From Pseudorasbora parva (taxonomy: Eukaryota > Chordata > Actinopteri > Cypriniformes > Gobionidae): 64,000 nucleotides of DNA. Shown in pieces: positions 27,004 to 42,645 of the stretch. The position numbers were made by a program, and so were the translations under genes. Under the pieces are notes generated by a model. It was not told the origin of the DNA, searched no databases, and saw only the letters and a list, made by a program, of their open reading frames with translations. The stretch lies in contig NC_090178.1 of the NCBI RefSeq assembly GCF_024679245.1, forward strand, positions 47,189,425 through 47,253,424, read 5' to 3'. How positions within the stretch are numbered: the stretch's first letter is position 1; every line of letters starts with the position of its first letter.

Positions 27004-27060
<57 letters not shown>
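27004..27060. repeat. (TAA)n microsatellite
   Basis: Nineteen or so perfect trinucleotide units. The Asn and Ile frames over it are artefacts. Confidence 0.97.
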
Positions 27061-29494
27061 GTTTTATTTATAAAGCATTTTTCAGAACCCAAGAACACTT
27101 TGCATGAACCCCAGAGATACTTCCCCAGAGATTCTGAAAAGCACATTCGATGGACACTTTACCATCCCATGAGGCCACGGGAGAGGATTTATCAATGGAG
27201 GTAAAGCGATGCAACTGGCACTGGTAGGTCACACCATGGCAGATCTTTATGTCCGAAATTCATTCATACTACCCATATTTAAAATACAATTTTAAAAATA
27301 TTTTTCATAATGCAAAGTGAGTTCAAATTCGTGTAACACTTTATTTTGATGGTCTCTTTTGAACATTCTGTTGACTTTAAGTAACGTTGCAACTACATGC
27401 CAACCAACTCTCATTAGAGTATAAGTAGACTGTCTTCTAAAAGGGATAATTCACCCAAAAATGAAAATAAGCACACGATTTACTCACCCTCAAGTCATCC
27501 TAGAGACTTTCAGACTAATACAATCTGAGTTATATTAAAAATGTCCTGGCTCTTCCAAGCTTTGAATGTACATCTATCCATCATATAACTGTTCCACACA
27601 GCTCCAGTTGTTAATACCGGCCTTCTGAAGCAAAGTGATTCATTTGTATAAGAAAAATATCCATATTTAAAACTTTATAGACTAAAATAACTATCTTCCA
27701 GCACATGGCCTACTTAAGTCGACTTGCGCTACAAGAGTGAACCCAATGCTCTGTCGCCTCTCGTCTATAGGGCTGGGCAACAAACTCAAGCATCTCTTCT
27801 CTTATATTGAAATCCTCCACCATTTCTCTTTAAAAAAATCTCGTTTTAGACTCAAATTCATGACTGGTGTTTTGTTTTGCACTATCCTCTGCACTTCTGC
27901 ATTCATCAGTACACATGTGTCAAGGGGTTAAATTATTTAACAATCTACAAGTGATTCCATTAAAATAAAATAAAGAGTGTAGTGGTTCAAAAATGACACA
28001 ATTGAAGTAGATTCGCTGGCTTGCTTAAATCTTGTCCGTCTGTATCTGATGGACCTGTCTGGATCTCTCTGATTGGCAGCTCTCAGCGGGGAGTAAGCGT
28101 GTGCTCGAAGGGGACAGGTGATACTCCAACTCCATTCAAAACCAACCGTTCCACAAATAGCCCATAAAGCATGAGTATCAACTGCCGTATCTTTCATTAC
28201 ACCCATTAAACTTTCCTCAAGTCCTTTTTGCTTAACAAATGGGCTCCTTGAGGAGCTGCCAGTTTTCTCTGATCCCATTAGCCCCTCCATTCCAAGGTCA
28301 TCACAGTATTGCCTAGAAAGAATCCCTGTTTAATGGCAATCCCTATACCCACAGGGCTTTAACACATTTAGGTTTTCTAGAATTATCCAAGAGCCCCGGA
28401 GAGAAACGATTGCGCTCACTCGCCAGAAACGATTGAAATGACTCCATAATGTGTGGGTGCATGAGACGAGCATGTGATGTTGCATTTGGCTGAGACATTT
28501 CTTCACTGCGCCTTGGCTGCGTCTACATTGCTGCGAGATGAGAATGTCTCTAAATCTCTGGTATTTGAGAAAAACCCCACCCAAGCTGCCTCCTCCTCCT
28601 CCAAATGAAGCCCCTTTAAGCCATGGCGGACTGCCTTCTCTTCGGATAAGTGTGGTTGGTTGGTTTCGGTTTGGATTGAGGTCCTGAGATTTGGCTCAGA
28701 CCTGGGTCACATGCTGTTGGAGGTATTGCACTGGGGTTAGGTTGATATAAGGAGGATCTGACATGAGCATTTCAGCTCAGACGGAATACTTAGCCAGCTT
28801 TAGTGCACCTGAACTATGCAGGAATCTCCAGCCTTCCTGTTTGTGAAGGTTTTCTGTGGTAAGCAAGTGGCTTGTTTTTCTCCCAATATATTTTCCCACT
28901 CTTGCGAATGGATGTATTGTAAAATGGCAGCAGTTTATTGCTCAGTTCCAGATCACTGAGCTGCTGTGCTGTGCACTGTTTACACAGGCTGCTGCCTTCC
29001 TACCCAAAATGGAGCCTCATAAGTGACTGATTTGAATTAGACAGCATCGTTCTGCTCAGGTGACTTGACTTACAATTGATTCCCATAGAGTTGATGTTAC
29101 TAAGCTCATGCCATGGTACGCATACAACAAACACATTACTGCAGTCTGCTTCAGAGACATAGTTTGCTATTATGCATTTTGATTAAATTAAAATATGGCA
29201 ATTGAAACAACTGATTGCATGGCTACTGTTTCCAAGATATTTAAGTGTTTACATTTTAAATGTATGTGTATTGTGTAGATAGTAGCAACCTGTCACCTGT
29301 CCTGTTTATGTGACACTTTAAAGATGAAACAAAACAAAAAAATATTATGTATATAGTTTAGTCCTATTTAGTGTCTACTCATCATTCTTGGCTTGTGTCT
29401 TGCATTCATTAAATGGGGCAGCTCTTGTCCCTGTCCAGAAATAGTCTGCAAGCATTGATGGGCTCCATTTTCTCCATTATCTGCACTGCTTACT
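27061..29494. other. Intronic stretch with one partial MITE
   Basis: Bases 27436-27660 contain AAAAGGGATAATTCACCC and the same inner words as the left arm of the element at 29495, without a partner arm. Bases 27333-27430 begin with a GTAACACTTTATTTTG end. The remaining 1.8 kb shows nothing that I can support. Confidence 0.45.
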
Positions 29495-29957
29495 TAAAGG
29501 GATAGTTCACCCAAAATGAAAAATGATCCCATTATTTACTCACCCTCAAGCCATCCTAGGTGTGTATGACATTTTCATTTCAGATGAATACAATTGGAGT
29601 TATATTTAAAAATGTCCTGACTAATCCAAGCTTTATAATTGCAGTGAATGACAGGCCAAAATTTGAAGCTCAAAAAAGTGCATCCATCCATTATAAAAGT
29701 ACTCCGCATGGCTCTGGGGGTTAATGAAGGCCTTCTGAAGTGAATTGATGGGTTTCTGTAAATAACATTTTTATATTTAAAACATTATAAAGTAAAATAT
29801 CTAGCTTCTTTTGGACTGCCTTCCATATTCAATTAACGAAGAAACTGTAATGCCTCAAAATGCGTTACGTTATGGCAGACGTCATCACCTTGCCAATTAC
29901 CCTTCTTCTGTAAATTGAATAAGGAAGATTCGCTTCAAAAGACTTTTATGTGGCATA

Positions 29958-30975
<1,018 letters not shown>

Positions 30976-31111
30976 TTTATAATGGATGGATGCACTTTTT
31001 TGAGCTTCAAATTATGGGCTGCCATTCACTGCAATTATAAAGCTTGGATTAGCCAAGACATTTTTTAATATAACTGTATTCATCTGAAAGAAGAAAGTCA
31101 TATACATCTAG

Positions 31112-32015
31112 TAGGGGTGTGCATTGGCACTGCCTTCACGATTCGATTCGATTACGATTCACCAGGTAACGATTCGATTCAATTCGATTCTACGATGCAT
31201 TGTGATGCATCAAAATTCTACTGCACACAAAGCAAATTTTTCATCAGTCATGAGGCAATACAAGCAGATATTAAACAACAGATTGTATTGGCTGCTATGT
31301 GTCTCCTGTATTTTTTGACATAAAAGTTATTAAATAAAATAAAATGTAATTAAATAAAATTAAATAAAATGCAATTAACCCTTAAATGCATGACTGTTTC
31401 ACCAAACATTCTTACATATTCAGGTCGTTAGCGACCCGGATCTATATTTAACATGGATAGACCTCTACCTGTCGTGATAATATATAAAACTCCTGATTTT
31501 AGAGTAACAGCTACAGAAGAATAAAATAAAACCTATTTCGTTACCTTTTGGAGCTTGGAAGGATTCAGTTTGAGCAGATGTTTATTACCATCATCATATG
31601 ACCTCGTCAGAGTTTACCAGTAGATTCACCATCTGCGTCATATTCGCGATCTCGAGCATATTCTCGAAACTCATTTTCAACGTCTTCAAAATCAATATTT
31701 TGATCACTGACAGCTTCTTGACCACATCCATCATCAAGAGACAGTGACACTAACATATGATTGTGTTTAGTACTTGCTCTCTGAAGTAAATCACTGAGTC
31801 ATTTCAAGTTTTGCAGATTATAATTATTGTTTCGTTTTCTGTCAGAGGTAACTATGAGTGTAACGTCACTTCATCATTGGGTATCAGACATTGCCACCTT
31901 GTGGAATAAAGGGGAATTGCACATAATCGATTATGGCACTTTGCCGCATCGATGCTGAATCGTTCATGCCCCGCATCGCGATGCATCGCCGAATCGATTA
32001 TTGTTGACACCCCTA
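31112..32015. mobile_element. hAT-like MITE with 8-bp target duplication ACATCTAG
   Basis: 904 bp with ends TAGGGGTGTGCATTGGCACT (left) and TAGGGGTGTCAACAATAATC (right, opposite strand). ACATCTAG flanks it at 31104-31111 and 32016-32023. Repeated ATTCGATTCGATT and GATGCATCG words lie just inside the ends. It interrupts the right arm of the 29495-32078 element and itself contains a piggyBac-like fragment from 31379. Confidence 0.9.
31379..31850 (+). mobile_element. piggyBac-like MITE fragment, copy 1
   Basis: It begins at TTAA (31375-31378) with CCCTTAAATGCATGACTGTT and matches the left 400 bp or so of the copy at 33898. The matching TTTAAGGG end is not visible, so it is truncated. Confidence 0.65.
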
Positions 32016-32078
32016 ACATCTAGGATGACACGAGGGTGAAATCATGTATTTTCATTTTGGGGTGAACTGACTCTTTAA

Positions 32079-33893
32079 GTACAAGGTGTCTCTTCTCACT
32101 TTGGAATGTGTCCCTTTGCAAACTCAAACACTGACAAATTAGAGCGCATGAAACTGTATGACAGCGCTGCAAAACTGCCCTGCGAGTTCACTTCAACCAT
32201 AGTTAGACACACCTGATCCAGCGTATCAAATCCTTTAGGCTAATATAGCCACACTTCCACCTAAACTACTAGAAAAAATTTGTCCCAGGAAGTTTAGTCC
32301 CACAGACCTGTTGCTGTCTGCATTTCCATTGCAGTCTAAAGAACTGTGAAAATTAGGCAAATAAGTCCGGTGACTTAGGACTGCGCGTGACTTTCCAGTT
32401 CTTATTGAATTTCGCCCTCCGCATATGAGATTAATAAAGCCTGAACCCCATCGATGGTCCATCAAATGTATTTTTTTAAACTCCATTGTTGATTTGAATA
32501 GCAAACAACTCTCACTGCACGCACCACAACAGAATTAAAAAATGGTGGTTGAAATAAAATGCTGCATGAACTCCATCAATCAGCATGTTCAGCGCTCAAG
32601 TCCCATCCCCGAAATTCCTGAACTTTGAAAAAGTATTACCTCACAAGCAGCGACTTTCTGAGGGGACTTTTTTTTACTCTGAACTTCATTTAGACCCTGG
32701 TCCCTGTGGTCGAAATGTGGCTCATGAAAACTACAGGTATGTGTGTTGGAGCAGGAATGGAACTAAACTCTATATGGATGTGGCCCTACAGGAGTTGAGT
32801 TTTCACCCCTGCTGTATGATTTCTAGAGCTGATATAGGGCAATTTATTCAGCAGAGTGATGCACATTTTGTTATATTTGCATCATCCAACCATAAAGAAA
32901 CAACATGATGCAATTCATATCATGTATGATGCAATACCAGGTTCACATTGCATCATTCATTGCTTTGCCTAAAAAGCAAAGTACTGTACAAACCCAATCA
33001 TAGATATATCCAGTCAAACAAAATCAGTTCAACTCTTTCCCAGCCAGCATTTTTGATCATTTTCACTAAAATATCATGGCCCACAGAATATTTTGTTGTA
33101 TGAATATCTGAACATGTAATTTATCAAAGGAAAGAACAAATCCTCTGCTTTTAAAATGATTTATTCTAGCTTCATGCGTTCTTTTGAATGTGGGTAAGTT
33201 TCATTAAAAAAGCAGCATTTTGAGAAAAAAGCTCAAAGACTATATCCAGATGGGATTCAGAGCGATGATCAAACACAGATGGAGTAGCTGGAATCCTTCA
33301 ACACCCCCAAACCTTCACAGTCCTATATCTATACATATGCATCTGCGCATAATATGATGTTGTTTGTTTCTGCTTCTTTTTCCCCTGTGTTTTGATCAGG
33401 AGATTCTGTACTCTTTCAGAAAATGTGTAATACCTTATAACAGTAAAATCACAGAAAGTTGTAAACTTCTTTGATAAAGCAGTGTTTGACGAGATAAATG
33501 GCAGGGAACGATTTAAAAAGAGATCCCTTCCCTTTATTGATTCAGACACCAGATATGTTTCACTGCTGGGTACAGGACACTATAGTTAATTTCTGTAAGT
33601 GAGGATAGCAAAATATAGTAAACTCTGGCATAATATACCCAAACATTATTCATACAGTGATTAGCAATACAACTGATAAAGACTTTGGGACCAAAATGAT
33701 CCAGGCACTTTGATCTAAGCATGTTTTGCATGGAAGCATACTGTATGTGTAGCTATATTCAATTTGCAATGCAATATGTAAAATGGCAATCATTTTTACA
33801 TACCATGTGTGCAACATTTGGAGCAAAATTATAATTCAAATTGAATAATATAATTTACATTAGCTATTTCCTGCACTAGTTTTCACCAATAAT
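32079..33893. other. Intronic stretch with a diverged TIR element
   Basis: Bases 32225-32790 resemble the element at 16318-17438 in the reverse orientation (for example TTTGTCCCAGGAAGTTTAGT, and TAGACCCTGGTCCCTGTGGT near the right end). The rest shows nothing supported. Confidence 0.4.
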
Positions 33894-33897
33894 TTAA

Positions 33898-34515
33898 CCC
33901 TTAAAGCACGACTGTTTCACCAATAATTCTTACATATTTGGGTCTTTAGCGACCCGGACCTATATCTAACATGGATAGATCTCTACATGTCGTGATAATA
34001 TATAAAACTTGATATTAGAGTAACAATTACAGAAGAAAAGAGTAAAGCATTACCTTTTGGAGCTTGTTTAGTTTGAGCAGATATTTTATACAATCATCAC
34101 TGTCCTCGTCAGAGCTCATATCGCAGTGTATTCAGAATCTGCCTCATATTCGCAATCTCACGCATATTCTCACAACTTATTTTCAACGTCTTCAGAATCA
34201 ATAATTGCCACCTTGAGGAATAAAGCTAAATAGCACTTTTTTGTCATTATAGATTAATTTATTCTTGTGCAGAAAAAATTAAACGTACAATCTTACACAC
34301 CTCAGGCCGTTAGCAACCCAATACCTTTTTTTTTTATTTATTTTTTTACAAAAATACTAGTGGAAAAACAGGCATTCAGTTGTAATAGTATTTTTTTTTT
34401 CTTGTTATATTTTTTTATTTTGCATTGTTTGAGGAATACTAAGAAGGTTGATGTCTAACTTTAAATAGTGAATGATGTCCCGGGTCTCTTATGACCCAAG
34501 GTATGTATTTAAGGG
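33898..34515 (+). mobile_element. piggyBac-like MITE at TTAA, copy 2
   Basis: 618 bp bounded by TTAA on both sides (33894-33897 and 34516-34519). It has ends CCCTTAAAGCACGACTG and, on the opposite strand, CCCTTAAATACATACC. Subterminal GCGACCCGG and CCGGGTC words are inverted. TTAA targets and CCCTT ends fit piggyBac. Non-coding. Confidence 0.8.
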
Positions 34516-34519
34516 TTAA

Positions 34520-36214
34520 ACATTTTAATGGTTTATACGTTTATAAGCAAAATTACAATTAAAATGTATTAGAGAAATGATTAGATGCGTTTAATATGTT
34601 CAAGCAAAAAAATTAGCAAAATAATAATTTAAATGTTATTTTTCTTCATTGCATTTATACTCACAGTTAAGATACTTGGTATTGGCAATCAATGTAGCAA
34701 AATTCAATGTGGAATTGAAAATGCAATCTGACTATTGCTACATATAAACGTACATATTTTTGCTGAAGTGTTTGTTCTTTAATCGCTAACATAACCTTTG
34801 ACACCACAGACTGAACTAAATGAAGCATTGCTTGGTCATTGGTTGAGCTAAATTGGTATTGTCTAATTGTGTTCTTATATCTAACAGGGGATTGGTTGAT
34901 TGTAATCAATACATCCCATTCTATCAAAGCTGTCTGACATTATTCTTGTCATATTTTATTACCATTTTCTAAATTATAGTGAATAAACTGTGATATTGTG
35001 AGAAAAGGTACAAACATGCAAAATAACAAACACAACTTGCAAAATAAATTTTGGTTTGACTGTATATAATGAAATAAATAAAATATATGCATACATTTAA
35101 AAAAAGAAAAGAAGAAAAGATGCATTTAAACAGAAATCTACATGGATCTATAGCAGTTGACCCAAACATTTTCCAGTTTACTACAATACACTCGAATACA
35201 TCATCATATCTTCATATTTATTTATTTATTTTTTCTGCACGAGTGCGACATCAGAAGTGCAGATGAGAGGGAACAGTGCCCACCATTTTATGAAATACAC
35301 ATTGACACATAATGGCGAAGCAACTCCTGTTTGCATAGGGTGTGTGTTATTGTCAGTGCCAGTCCGCTACTGTAATGTGTTACCTGTAATTTTTTTGGCA
35401 AGCAGTCATTGCTGATATACTATCTGTCTCTCTCCCACACACAGCTCACACGCTCCACTTTTGCTTAGTATTGCTGTTTTCCATGGCTCGCTTTTGCTGG
35501 TCTCGTCATTGCCTATGATGCCTTAAAATGCTGTCTAAATAGGCAGCACCCTTGTTTTTGGAACAGAGCTTACGTTTGTGCTGGCGGGTTTACATTTATC
35601 CCACTCAAAATGGCATCGAAACTGCTCATTTTTTAACTGCAGAACACTGCGAAAACAACAAAAATGACATGAAAAATGTGTCTCGGTTTGGTTCCACCGG
35701 ATTGCAATTATGTTTTTTTTTTTTTTTTGATTAGAGTTTTGTGCTGTGGAGTAGAAAAGTGCTGTCACATGGAGGCTGATCCGACACATGAGGCTAGATT
35801 AATGACTCCGAGCCCTGCAGTGTAACCATCAGGTATCCAGTAAGACAAGAGTCTCTGGAGGCAGGTAACGCCGCAGACAGGAGCCATCATGTTGATTTTA
35901 GGAAGCTGAAACAGTGCCATTCCATCCCTCCCCTTTTTACTCTCCTCTTTCCCTGAGGAATTATTGCGGTTGAATCCTCTACCTCCTGGGGGATGCAATG
36001 TGTTGCTTTCCACTTCCCTAAAATTTGATCTATTCCCAAAGAAGCACAACAAAAGACATCCATTTTGTCCTTCCTTGATCCAACAACTGAACTAAGTGGA
36101 GAGCATTGTGTCTCGAATTTCTCATTCCTGTTTTCTTTGTTTCTTTGCTCTTCATTAAAATTACAAAAAGAGCACTGGCTATTTGACATCAGTTTTATCA
36201 TCTTAGGGTGTTAT
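34520..36214. other. AT-rich intronic stretch, nothing recognised
   Basis: About 1.7 kb without recognised exon or element ends. Only T- and A-runs (for example near 35711). Confidence 0.4.
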
Positions 36215-36990
36215 ATTACCGGTCAAAAGTTTAAAATAGGATTTAAAGCCAAGCACACCAATTTTCAGCATCATTACCCCAGTCTTCAGTGTCCTATGAT
36301 CCTTCAGAAATCATTCTAATATGCTGATTTGTTGATCAAGAAACATTTCTTAATATTATCAATGTTGAAAGGAGATTTTGCTGCATACTTTCTTTTGTGG
36401 GAACCATGCAAAGGTGTCATGCATTTTATAATCCTGCTTCCAAAAGACCAATATATTACACTTCATAAAAAACCCATTGAAGGGTACAATCACACCTGTG
36501 TGATTAGCGTTTTTAACCCTATTTATTTTATAATTCTAACGTTTAAATGCAGATAAGTACAAGAAAAAACATTTATAATTTGTTAAATATACATTGATGT
36601 CCATTGTCTATAGAAGCGGCAATAATCCTTTGAAATATAATGTGTATTCAAATATGAAGTGGTTTATCCGATAGCCTAGTCTACACATTGCATAGTCTTA
36701 GAATAATCTTAGAATATTGTTGGTACAAAATAAAAAGTGCCCTAAAGTTGTTGTCTTTTGGTGAAGCTAAGTTTTGCCTTGCGGCGTCAGTGCTTAAATA
36801 CTTTAAAATCTCTTGTTTCTATAAGCTTCTAAACAGGCTATTCTTAATATTCTGGAACAGTGAATGCATTAATTATGCATTAAATCATCATTTTAGAATG
36901 ATTTCTGAACGATCATGTGACACTGAAGACTGGATTAATGATGCTGAAAACAGGTTTGATCACAGGAATAAATGAAAACAGAAAATAGTT
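36215..36990. repeat. Repeat family C in head-to-head arrangement
   Basis: 36222-36375 reads in the same sense as 11890-12970 (TTTTCAGCATCATTACCCCA, ATCAAGAAACATTTC). 36845-36990 is the inverse (GAAGACTGGATTAATGATGC). The two arms are separated by about 470 bp of unrelated DNA, giving a foldback structure. Confidence 0.7.
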
Positions 36991-37504
36991 ACTTTAAACA
37001 ATAATAATTTTTCACTATAAAACAGTTTTTACTGTCTGTATCAGATAAACTCCACCTTGGTATGCAGAACAGACTTCTTTTAAAGCCATTGTTCCCATGT
37101 TTTGAGCGGCAATGTAAGCCAGCGTGATGAAGCTTCCCAGTTACTGAGAGAAGGGTTGTGCTGTCGATAGTGCGCTGGCTTTGCTTCAGTCAGCACCTAA
37201 AGCCATCATTAGATCCGTGTCTCTGACTGCTGGTCGACTCACTCCGCTCGCTCTCTGCATGTTTAGCTGTCATTGTCATGATCTGTGCCAGCTCAGCAGC
37301 TGACGCTACAGGGCACCTCAGGGTTTGAGTTCATGAACAGATCAGCAGAGAGGAACGCCAGAGCAGCGCTGATCTAGAACCTCCCTCTGGGACGAACGTC
37401 TTCAGAGACAGATACCAGAACAGAAACATTTTTGTTTTGCCATCTGGCAATTTCAAAGAGCGTTTGAATTTAAAAATCACATTTGCATTTCAAATAAGGC
37501 AAGC
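36991..37504. other. Intronic stretch, nothing recognised
   Basis: Somewhat GC-richer between 37100 and 37400. No exon signature found. Confidence 0.35.
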
Positions 37505-38070
37505 ACCACTAATAATATCAACTCGCTGGAAAAACGTGCCTGTGGCGACATTTCTGCAAAATGATTATTATGTCGCGTATGGCACATTGTGCGACACTGT
37601 AAGAATGAAATGCCCAGTGAGTGGCACTAAAAGCACGGTCAGTTTAATCGGAAACAGATACATGTGAATTTGGCTAAAATACTGATTTTTTTTTTTTTTT
37701 TGGTACAGTTTTGCCATGACAGAGTATTCTATTCTATTCTATTCTATTCTATTCTATTCTATTCTATTCTATTCTATTCTATTCTATTCTATTCTATTCT
37801 ATTCTATTCTATTCTATTCTATTCTATTCTATTCCATTCCATTCCATTCCATTCCATTCCATTCCATTCCATTCTATTCAAGTCATGTGCTATAGTAAAA
37901 TTGATTTGAGGTCATAAAATAATATAATATTGTAAAACAAATCACATTAAAATAAGTATGTATTGTTCTGAAATCTGCACCTGTAATCATAATTTGTGTG
38001 AAAAGGAATAAAAGGTTGGTGTTTTGCTGGCACTGGTGTTCATTTCATGTGGAATGATGTGTTATATGAG
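37505..38070 (+). repeat. Interspersed repeat family A, copy 3
   Basis: Contains CTGGAAAAACGTGCCTGTGG near the start, and TTGAGGTCATAAAATAATAT and CTGGTGTTCATTTCATGTGG near the end, matching 15941-16317 and 541-790. A TATTC microsatellite sits in its middle. Confidence 0.65.
37725..37880. repeat. (TATTC)n microsatellite with a (CATTC)n block
   Basis: About 22 TATTC units, then about eight CATTC variants, then TATTC again. Confidence 0.97.
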
Positions 38071-38151
38071 TAGGTACATTTTGGAAATCTTGGTAGAGGC
38101 ACATTTCACCAATGAGCCTGTGTTAAATTATATGTCTCATACTGTGAATAA

Positions 38152-38678
38152 TTAGCCTGACAAGCCAGACCCACATCAAGATGTTTGGTCTGGAAACTCA
38201 CCATTGACGGCTCAATCTGAGGGGCGGATAAACGGTTGTCTTTCAAACTCCCTCTGCACGTGATAGGATAGCGCTACACCAACCAGAGCAACGAAGGTGA
38301 AGCAGAGCTCGCTGACAGATTAAACATTCGCCGTATCCAGTCGGCTAAACTCCGAACACATCTTCCCTTTTTAAGAATGACTTCAGTGCCGTTCTTTGTT
38401 CTTTTCTCAGAGAAAAGCTTAACTCCAAGTCTTCCAGAGTCGCAGTCAAAGCTGATTCGAAAGACCGCCGCCGTTCGCCAGTTTCTGTGTTTACTAGAAG
38501 CACGCAAACGCAAATCGGCCATCGTCATTATGGCCCCGCCCACCGACTCTATACACGATGTGATTGGCTCGTCCAGAGTGAGGTGATTACAGCTCAGAAG
38601 AGTATTGAGAGTTCCTAGACGACACTTGCGGGCAGATTAAATTTGCTGCCGCTAGGGTGCGTCTAGATTTCTAGGCTA
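38152..38678. mobile_element. hAT-like MITE with 8-bp target duplication GTGAATAA
   Basis: 527 bp with ends TTAGCCTGACAAGCCAGACC on the left, and TAGCCTAGAAATCTAGACGC on the opposite strand at the right. GTGAATAA flanks it at 38144-38151 and 38679-38686. Non-coding. Confidence 0.85.
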
Positions 38679-38686
38679 GTGAATAA

Positions 38687-39065
38687 TGGGATATAAACTT
38701 ACCCATTACCCGAGTACTAAACTCTGGCATGTGCCTTGTCCTGTACTATTTGTATTATGGATATGATATTTTAAAATCACGTGGCTTGTTGAGGAGAGTT
38801 GTGCTATGACTTATGTAAAAAAAGTACGTTTTTGTTGTTGTTGTTTGACAATAAAACAAGCAACACCGTACCATAGACTAACATTGAAGCAGGGACTGAA
38901 GCCACAGAAACCAGAACATCTTTCAACTTGGGTTAGTAAACAATAAAACAACCAAAGTGCTTTATCAACCTCATCACAACGCAATAACAACCAATCAGAA
39001 TCATAGAAACTACATCCTAATTACCTAACCACACCCTAGCAACCACTCAGAACACCTTAGCTAAT
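38687..39065. other. Intronic stretch, nothing recognised
   Basis: No supported feature. Confidence 0.4.
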
Positions 39066-39069
39066 GCAA

Positions 39070-39120
<51 letters not shown>

Positions 39121-39123
39121 ATA
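39066..39123. repeat. (AATA)n microsatellite
   Basis: About fourteen tetranucleotide units. Confidence 0.97.
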
Positions 39124-40404
<1,281 letters not shown>

Positions 40405-40431
40405 CCATATATGGATCAAATAACGTTTTTT

Positions 40432-41055
40432 TCCAACATGTCCTCCAACCAATACGCCTATATAGGTCGTTTGTCACTTCCTTGAAATACGACCCATATG
40501 AGCGTTTACTAAAGTTGCGCCCCTATCGACAATATTTTAATTAATTAAGTACAAAGCACAGGAGCGTTTTCTAAAGTTGTGCTCCTGTTGACAGCAGGAC
40601 ACTTTCATTTTAAAGCATTTTTCCCTTTTATCTGCTTAATATTTCAGGTTTTGCATAGCTCAGTTGGTAAAGCATTGCACTATACAACAACATATGATCA
40701 TGCGATCATGGGTTCGATCCCAGGGAACACATGTACTCATAAAGTGTGTATGACTATAAATCACTGGGCAGGTTTAGGGATGGGTGAGTGTAGTTGTAAA
40801 TTAAAAACAATATTTTTGCTAAATGGTAATATGACAAATGGTGGTAAAAAGTCCACACATTGCATTAAAATGAACAAGCATTTTGATTGGTAACGACCAA
40901 TGACGTCAGACGTCAGACGTAACACGACACTGTCATTATATTTACGCCAGCTAGAGGGCGCATGACTTTAAAAAGTAAATATAGGTTGTAATAAGGTGCT
41001 TGAAAAACAACCTATAGAGTTGTATTTTTTTGGAGGACAGGTTGTTTTTTTCACT
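40432..41055. mobile_element. TIR element carrying a tRNA-like segment
   Basis: The left end (TTCCAACATGTCCTCCAACC, then CTATATAGGTCGTTT) and the right end (opposite strand AACAACCTGTCCTCCAAAAA, then CTATAGGTTGTTT) are imperfect inverses about 620 bp apart. The tRNA-like segment at 40655-40735 lies inside. Confidence 0.6.
40655..40735 (+). mobile_element. tRNA-derived (SINE-like) segment
   Basis: A box GCATAGCTCAGTTGGTAAAG and B box GGGTTCGATCCC in the right spacing. The anticodon arm does not fold well, and there is no standard SINE tail after it, so I do not call it a functional tRNA gene. Confidence 0.65.
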
Positions 41056-41679
41056 CTCAAATGAAACATTTCTGCACAAATTAAGAGAATATGTTGTGCT
41101 CTAAGAGACTAATAGAACTTGTCAGCGTCATTTCTTCTCATAAACTCATCACTATACTACAAAGCTGCTCCTATAAAACAGTGGTGAAATGAAGACGGTA
41201 CCTTATGGGTTTGTGTTTTGTCAGCAAAGTTCAGATAATCTTAGATAATGATGGAAAACCCAAAGCAAATCACTTTGAAATGTTAGTTAGTAGTATCTGT
41301 ATTGTAATGTGCTTACTTAGCAACTACCCAGAACACTATGGCATCTTAAGACACTCACCACACTCTAGTATTATGGTGGCAGCGTTGGCATCGACAAAAA
41401 TAAAAATGTTAATATATAAATATTATGTGAAAATGAACTGAATACACAGACCTTTACACACGAGGTCAAATATCACTGTGATCACATGGTAGTTTGCTTA
41501 TAAAGGAATATGCATGCATTAAAGTTACCATTCCGACAATGAAAATGATGCTGAGTGTTCTAGCCTGGCATGTTTATTGAGCCAATGAGATAAGAGTTGA
41601 TGAAGAGTCAGCAAAAGCCTCATTTGATTGGCTACATGTAGATGGACCCGCCTTCCTCCTCATGCTTGCAAAACTCAAT
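41056..41679. other. Intronic stretch, nothing recognised
   Basis: No supported feature. Confidence 0.4.
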
Positions 41680-42645
41680 GGGTGCTTTTCGATATCCCTC
41701 CTCGTTTCCTCGCTCCTCCATCCTCTATCCTATGACCCGGAAACCGATGGAGCTCAGCCATCTTGTAGGGCATCTCAGCTCTCTAATTGCTCTGTTAGGA
41801 GGCGAGGATCGAGGAGAGAGGAGTCGTGAGCGAGGATACACAGGTGTATCCTTTGCTAAAGTGTTTTAGCGACTAAACGTGATGCACATATGAATTATCC
41901 TCCCCTTTCACATCTTGCCACAGTTTATTCATTACTATAATTTCAATTATCATCATTGTTTATATGTACAAGACACAAATGTATGTCAGATTACAACTGT
42001 AGGACAGTTGTGCAGAATGATATAAGCATAAGAATATGACAACATTTGGAAACACATTCACTATTAACTACGACTTTTGCCTCAATAAACTCCTAATTTA
42101 CTGCTTATTAATAGTTAGTACGGTAGTTTTTGTAGCGTTTAAGTTTAGGTATTGGGTAGATTAAGGGATGTAGAATAAGGTCATCCAGAATTACTAATAA
42201 AGTACTAATAAACAGCCAATATCCTAGTAATATGCATGATAATAAGCAACTAGTTAATAACTCAACCTTAAAATAAAGTGTAACCGGAAATTTAGCAAAC
42301 TGTAATACTATATAACAAACAAAAGCAGTTAATGTCTGGTAATAATTCATTGTTAATAATAACTGGTAATATAAAAAAATATAGACAAATGCTGTATTTT
42401 GTGGAGGTTGAAGCTATTACAATATAAATAACTATCTCTAATGTTCAAGAATGTTCATCGTTAATTGACGACGCTTTAAAGTTTTGCTAAAGGGAGTGAG
42501 GAAATATAATTTCACTTGATTCAGTTCCTCCATCCTCGCATCTTTTCCTTGTGTCCATCACTCGCGTCCTGAAAGGGTGGAGCTAAGACGCAAGGAAAGG
42601 AAGCTAGGAAAGGAAACGGGAATGCACAAATAAGAATTGAGAAGC
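41680..42645. mobile_element. TIR element with GGTGCTTTTCGATATCCC end
   Basis: The left end GGGTGCTTTTCGATATCCCT and the right end (opposite strand GGCTTCTCAATTCTTATTTG) are diverged inverses. CTCCTCGTTTCCTCGCTCC near the left is mirrored by AAGGAAAGGAAGC words near the right. A MITE of another family (42048-42290) is nested in it. Confidence 0.5.
42048..42290 (+). mobile_element. MITE-like repeat, copy 2 of the 20035-20300 family
   Basis: Shares ATTCACTATTAACTACGACT and most of its length with the first copy. It ends AAAATAAAGTGTAACC, the inverse of GGTAACACTTTA. The left tip is altered. Confidence 0.75.
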
